From: Oscillospiraceae bacterium | GTDB taxonomy: Bacteria > Bacillota > Clostridia > Oscillospirales > Oscillospiraceae | Assembly (NCBI GenBank): GCA_902793285.1 | Contig: CADBCV010000012.1 | Span: forward strand, 1-52,560 | Direction of reading: 5' to 3' | Length of the DNA: 52,560 bases | Part shown: piece after piece, positions 49,432 to 52,560 of the stretch | Layout: every line of letters starts with the position of its first letter | Numbering within the stretch: position 1 is the first letter of the stretch | The notes under the pieces: model-generated | The model's input: only the letters and a program-made list of their open reading frames with translations | The model's database searches: none | Told to the model about the DNA's origin: nothing | Program-made: the position numbers and the translations under genes

Positions 49432-49911
49432 TTGAAAAGTCCTTTCAAAACCATGATGATAGCCGCGGCGATCCTTGTGGTCGCTGCGGCCGTCATCTTT
49501 TTGCCCGCTCTTCTGCGTGAGCCGGGCCTGTGCCTGTCTGACGCCGAGACCGGGCGCGTCTTCGCCCGCCTCCCCCTTGCGGATGGGGAGAGCTTTTCCG
49601 TCACCTTCCGCCACAGCGTCAACAAGAGCGACGTCACCGAGATCTATGAGCGCCGGGGCCGGGAGATCTGGCTCACGGGCTGCGTGTACTACAGCTTCGG
49701 CGCGGGCGTGGCCGAGGTGCTGGACCCCGGCTGGACGCTCGAGAAAGGCGAGAACGGGGAGATGATCCTCGGCAATATCGAAACCAGGATGACGGATCTG
49801 ACCTACATCGTCGGGACGGTCTATGACCACATCCTCGACATCGGCGGGCAGAGGATCATCCTGAACGAGCTCTGCGGAAAAAACGCGAAGGTTCATTTTT
49901 CCGTGAAATAA
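49432..49911 (+). CDS. DUF1850 protein of the TRAP operon
   Basis: A 159-residue protein with an N-terminal span or signal anchor (MMIAAAILVVAAAVIFLPAL) and a DUF1850-type domain (FSVTFRHSVNKSDVTEIYER, with AEVLDPGWT). DUF1850 genes commonly sit between TAXI binding-protein and fused-permease genes, as here, but their function is unknown. TTG start with a weak ribosome site; an ATG at 49453 is an alternative. Confidence 0.8.
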   Translation: MKSPFKTMMIAAAILVVAAAVIFLPALLREPGLCLSDAETGRVFARLPLADGESFSVTFRHSVNKSDVTEIYERRGREIWLTGCVYYSFGAGVAEVLDPGWTLEKGENGEMILGNIETRMTDLTYIVGTVYDHILDIGGQRIILNELCGKNAKVHFSVK

Positions 49912-49923
49912 GGGAGTGAAAGA

Positions 49924-51957
49924 ATGCCGGAATTTGAGAAAAAGTATAAAAAAACACCGCATGAGCTCCACGACGAGGAGCTGATCGCAAAGGACGACTT
50001 CGGCGAAACGCCGGAGGAGATCGAAAAGAACACCACCGCCGTGCTGGAAAAGTACGACCGCGAGGCGAATGTCCGCGTGTACAAGGGCATCTCGCGCCGC
50101 ATTGTGCGCCTGCTTTTCGTGCTCTTCTCCCTGTACGCCGTGTTCCTCCTCTTCTATCCCGGGGAGATACGCATGGAGCGCGCCTCCTTTGTGGGGCTGA
50201 TCGTGCTGCTGGTGTTTGTGAACTTCCCCGCGACGCGAAACGCGAAGCTCAAGAAGGTCAACTTCATCCCCTGGTACGACATCATCCTGATGGCGCTGGG
50301 GCTCGTGTCCTACCTGTACTTTGTCATCAACTACCGGACCATCATCAACCGCGGCATCATGCTCACGCAGCTTGAGGTCTGGCTCGGGGTGATCGGCATT
50401 CTGGTCACGCTGGAAGCCTGCCGCCGCGCGGTCGGCCTGCCGATCGTGGTGGTCGCCTCCGCCTTCATCGTCTTCGCCATGACGCAGAAGTCCCTGCGCA
50501 TGAACGTGTATAACCTCTTCTACACCGCAGACGGTATCATCGGCACCCCGATCCGCGCCTGCCTGAACTTCATCGTGCTGTTTGTCATCTTCGGCGCGTT
50601 TCTCGACAAGACGGGCATCACGCAGTTTTTCATCGAGCTTGCAAACTCCCTCGCGGGCGCGTCCTCCGGCGGCCCGGCGAAGGTTGCGGTCATCTCCTCC
50701 GCGCTCTGCGGCATGGTGTCCGGCTCCTCCGTCGGCAACACCGTGACCACGGGCTCCGTCACGATCCCGATGATGAAGAAGACCGGCTACAAGCCGGAGT
50801 TTGCCGGCGCTGTCGAGGCCGCGGCCTCCACCGGCGGGCAGATCATGCCGCCCATCATGGGCGCGGCGGCCTTCCTGATGGTCGAGTACGTGACCATGCC
50901 GGACGTTGTGGTGAACTACGGCTACATCGCCCTGCGCGCCATCCTGCCCGCGGCGCTGTACTTTGCGGGCATCTTCATGATGGTCCACCTGGAGGCGAGA
51001 AAGAACGGCCTCACCGGCATCCCGCGCGAGCGCCTGCCGAAGTTCTGGCCCCTCTTCCTGCGCAAGGGCTTTCTGCTCCTGCCGCTGGTCGCCCTGGTGT
51101 ACTTCCTCATGACGCGCACCATGGCCTTCGCCGCCATTGCCGCGACCTGCCTTGCCATGGCGGTCAGCATGGTGTTCAAGGACACCCGCATCGTCCGCAT
51201 CAGCTACAACGACGATCAGGGCTACCGCATCGACTTCTCCCGCTTCATCGACGCCCTGGAAAACGGCGCGAAGAGCACCCTCACCGTCGGCATCGCCTGC
51301 GCAGTGGCGGGCATCATCGCCTGCGTCATCACCACCACCGGCATCGGCTCCTCCCTCATCTCCATCATCATCGGGGCCTCCGGCGGGTATAAGATCGTGG
51401 CGCTCTTTCTCACGATGCTCACCTGCATCATCCTCGGCATGGGCGTGCCCACCACCGCAAACTATGTCATCATGGCCACCACCTGCGCCCCCGTGCTGAT
51501 CCGCATGGGCATCCCGAGCATCGCGGCCCACATGTTCGTGTTCTACTTCGGCATCGTGGCGGACATCACCCCGCCGGTGGCGCTCGCGGCCTACGCGGGC
51601 TCCGCCATCGCCCACGCAAGCCCCATGAAGACCGGCGTCAACGCGACGAAGCTCGCGATCGCGGCCTTCATCGTGCCCTACATCCTCGCGCTGAACCCGG
51701 CGATGGTCTTTGTGAACACCACCGCGCTGGAGGTCGTGCTCATCGTGCTCACGTCCCTCGTCGGCATGTTCGCCCTGTCCATGGCGCTGGAGGGCTTCTA
51801 CCGCGGGACGCTCCCGGCAGCTTTGCGCATCGTCGTCGCCGCCGGCGGCCTGATGCTCATCTACCCCGGCGCCCTCACCGATGTCATCGGCCTCGCGCTG
51901 GTCGGCGGCGTGATCGCCTTCCAGGTCCTGCGGGAGAAAAAAACCGCCAGGGCGTGA
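49924..51957 (+). CDS. TRAP transporter permease, fused 4TM/12TM (DctQM type)
   Basis: A 677-residue permease. The N-terminal cytoplasmic 55 residues are followed by a DctQ-like four-span part and a DctM-like part of about 12 spans. Conserved stretches: AKVAVISSALCGMVSGSSVG, FAGAVEAAASTGGQIMPPIM, LGMGVPTTANYVIMATTCAP and HMFVFYFGIVADITPPVALA. It moves the ligand with sodium or proton co-transport. GGGAGTG precedes the ATG. Third gene of the operon. Confidence 0.94.
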   Translation: MPEFEKKYKKTPHELHDEELIAKDDFGETPEEIEKNTTAVLEKYDREANVRVYKGISRRIVRLLFVLFSLYAVFLLFYPGEIRMERASFVGLIVLLVFVNFPATRNAKLKKVNFIPWYDIILMALGLVSYLYFVINYRTIINRGIMLTQLEVWLGVIGILVTLEACRRAVGLPIVVVASAFIVFAMTQKSLRMNVYNLFYTADGIIGTPIRACLNFIVLFVIFGAFLDKTGITQFFIELANSLAGASSGGPAKVAVISSALCGMVSGSSVGNTVTTGSVTIPMMKKTGYKPEFAGAVEAAASTGGQIMPPIMGAAAFLMVEYVTMPDVVVNYGYIALRAILPAALYFAGIFMMVHLEARKNGLTGIPRERLPKFWPLFLRKGFLLLPLVALVYFLMTRTMAFAAIAATCLAMAVSMVFKDTRIVRISYNDDQGYRIDFSRFIDALENGAKSTLTVGIACAVAGIIACVITTTGIGSSLISIIIGASGGYKIVALFLTMLTCIILGMGVPTTANYVIMATTCAPVLIRMGIPSIAAHMFVFYFGIVADITPPVALAAYAGSAIAHASPMKTGVNATKLAIAAFIVPYILALNPAMVFVNTTALEVVLIVLTSLVGMFALSMALEGFYRGTLPAALRIVVAAGGLMLIYPGALTDVIGLALVGGVIAFQVLREKKTARA

Positions 51958-52019
51958 GGGAATAGGACATAGAAAAAGGCCCCCGAGGGATCGATCCCTC
52001 CACCGCTGACGCGGTCCCC

Positions 52020-52064
52020 CTCCCTTTTTCCAAAGGGAGGTTAGCAGGAATCCGTAGGGGCGGC
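52020..52064 (+). repeat. 45-bp direct repeat, copy 1
   Basis: CTCCCTTTTTCCAAAGGGAG followed by GTTAGCAGGAATCCGTAGGG. The same 45 bases recur at 52293-52337. Confidence 0.75.
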
Positions 52065-52203
52065 GGCTTGCCCCGCCCGCGCGGTGAACGCTTGCAATAC
52101 GCAAAAAATGTACGGCGATTTCGTAGAGACTTACGATTTCGCCGTACATTGCTTTTTAAAGATCCCCTTATGCTGCCGGGAGGGGCAAGCCCCTCCCCTA
52201 CGG
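52040..52203. repeat. Composite repeat with TGTACGGCGA hairpin, second copy
   Basis: The outer palindromes GGGGCGGCGGCTTGCCCCGC and GGGAGGGGCAAGCCCCTCCC flank an inner hairpin at 52107-52150 (AATGTACGGCGATTTCGTA with its near-complement). Compared with 28280-28323, bases change on both arms while the stem is kept. Confidence 0.7.
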
Positions 52204-52292
52204 CAGGCGGGAACATTTTCGCATTCTGGTACGCGTGTACCGGATCGCGGGCTTGCGGGCCGATGAAGGCATCGGCCCCTACGGCTTCTAAG

Positions 52293-52337
52293 CTCCCTTT
52301 TTCCAAAGGGAGGTTAGCAGGAATCCGTAGGGGCGGG
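52293..52337 (+). repeat. 45-bp direct repeat, copy 2
   Basis: Second copy of 52020-52064, 273 bases downstream, again running into a GGGGCGGGGCTTGCCCCGCC palindrome. No gene is seen between 51958 and 52560. Confidence 0.75.
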
Positions 52338-52380
52338 GCTTGCCCCGCCCGGCAGTACAAAAAACGCTTACAAAAAATGT

Positions 52381-52560
52381 AGGGCGAATTCGCAATGTCG
52401 TTAAGTTAGTGTCATTCTGAGGAGCATAGCGACGAAGAATCCCGCACCTCCTGCAACCAAGCACGGGATCCTTCGCTTGCGCGAAGCCATGACATTCCTT
52501 TTAATGACATAGGGCGAATTCGCAATGTCGATAAGTTAGTGTCATTCTGAGGAGCATAGC
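52381..52560 (+). repeat. 130-bp tandem repeat at the window edge
   Basis: Fifty bases beginning AGGGCGAATTCGCAATGTCG at 52381-52430 recur at 52511-52560 with one difference. The unit contains GTCATTCTGAGGAGCATAGC and a hairpin (GGGATCCTTCGCTTGCGCGA region). The second unit runs off the window. Confidence 0.75.

Noticed and set aside
48433-52149. A 1238-codon open frame on the minus strand opposite the TRAP genes
   Set aside because: It is the antisense shadow of three well-recognised genes. The translation is an acidic, His/Gly/Asp-rich string with no domain, as high-GC codon bias produces.
52020-52560. Possible CRISPR array from the repeated blocks at the right end
   Set aside because: The repeats are 45-130 bp, few, unevenly spaced and palindrome-rich; no regular spacers and no cas genes.

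Overview
This 52.6 kb window is GC-rich bacterial chromosome. Several signs point to a high-GC member of the Clostridia, probably Oscillospiraceae or a relative: strong AGGAGG-type ribosome binding sites, TTGACA/TATAAT promoters, a lysine riboswitch, a glmS-type ribozyme, a TAXI-family TRAP transporter and a glutamine-type NAD synthase relative. The family-level placement is inference; no rRNA or marker gene is present. There is no CRISPR array, prophage or complete insertion sequence.

Layout. 1-1.3 kb holds decayed genes (a GIY-YIG remnant and an ABC ATPase/permease deletion remnant). 1.4-7.4 kb carries an exported protein, a diguanylate cyclase, an ECF sigma factor with an overlapping membrane partner, and a PfkB sugar kinase. 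7.5-8.25 kb holds tRNA-Glu, tRNA-Met and tRNA-Val, a short copy of a tRNA 3' end, and a small MITE-like insertion inside a terminator hairpin. 8.25-11.1 kb is an amino-acid ABC transporter operon behind a lysine riboswitch and terminator, so lysine is the likely substrate. 11.3-12.0 kb is an MNT nucleotidyltransferase with a HEPN partner cut short by a small element. 12-17.5 kb is a minus-strand operon: exported repeat protein, GH13 glucosidase, a 103-aa protein, HflK and HflC. 17.7-24.3 kb is an MMPL/RND exporter overlapping a 1358-aa GLUG-motif surface protein. 24.4-28 kb holds a NadE-like protein with an apparently dead glutaminase domain, and GlyQS. 29-31.4 kb has a two-flavodoxin protein and a TraX-family membrane protein. 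31.6-42.8 kb is an eleven-gene exopolysaccharide or capsule operon. 43-47.2 kb holds nucleoside-salvage genes (udk, tdk, deoD) and nagB. 47.2-52 kb is a LysR regulator divergent from a TAXI-TRAP transporter. The last 600 bases are repeats.

The most unusual item is a glmS-type self-cleaving ribozyme, recognised by its conserved core, in the leader of nagB (GlcN6P deaminase) rather than glmS. It has its own promoter at the end of the upstream lysR gene. Others worth attention are the NadE homologue lacking Glu, Lys and Cys of the glutaminase triad, the MMPL/GLUG gene pair, and modular palindromic repeats whose hairpin stems covary between copies and lie mostly between convergent genes.
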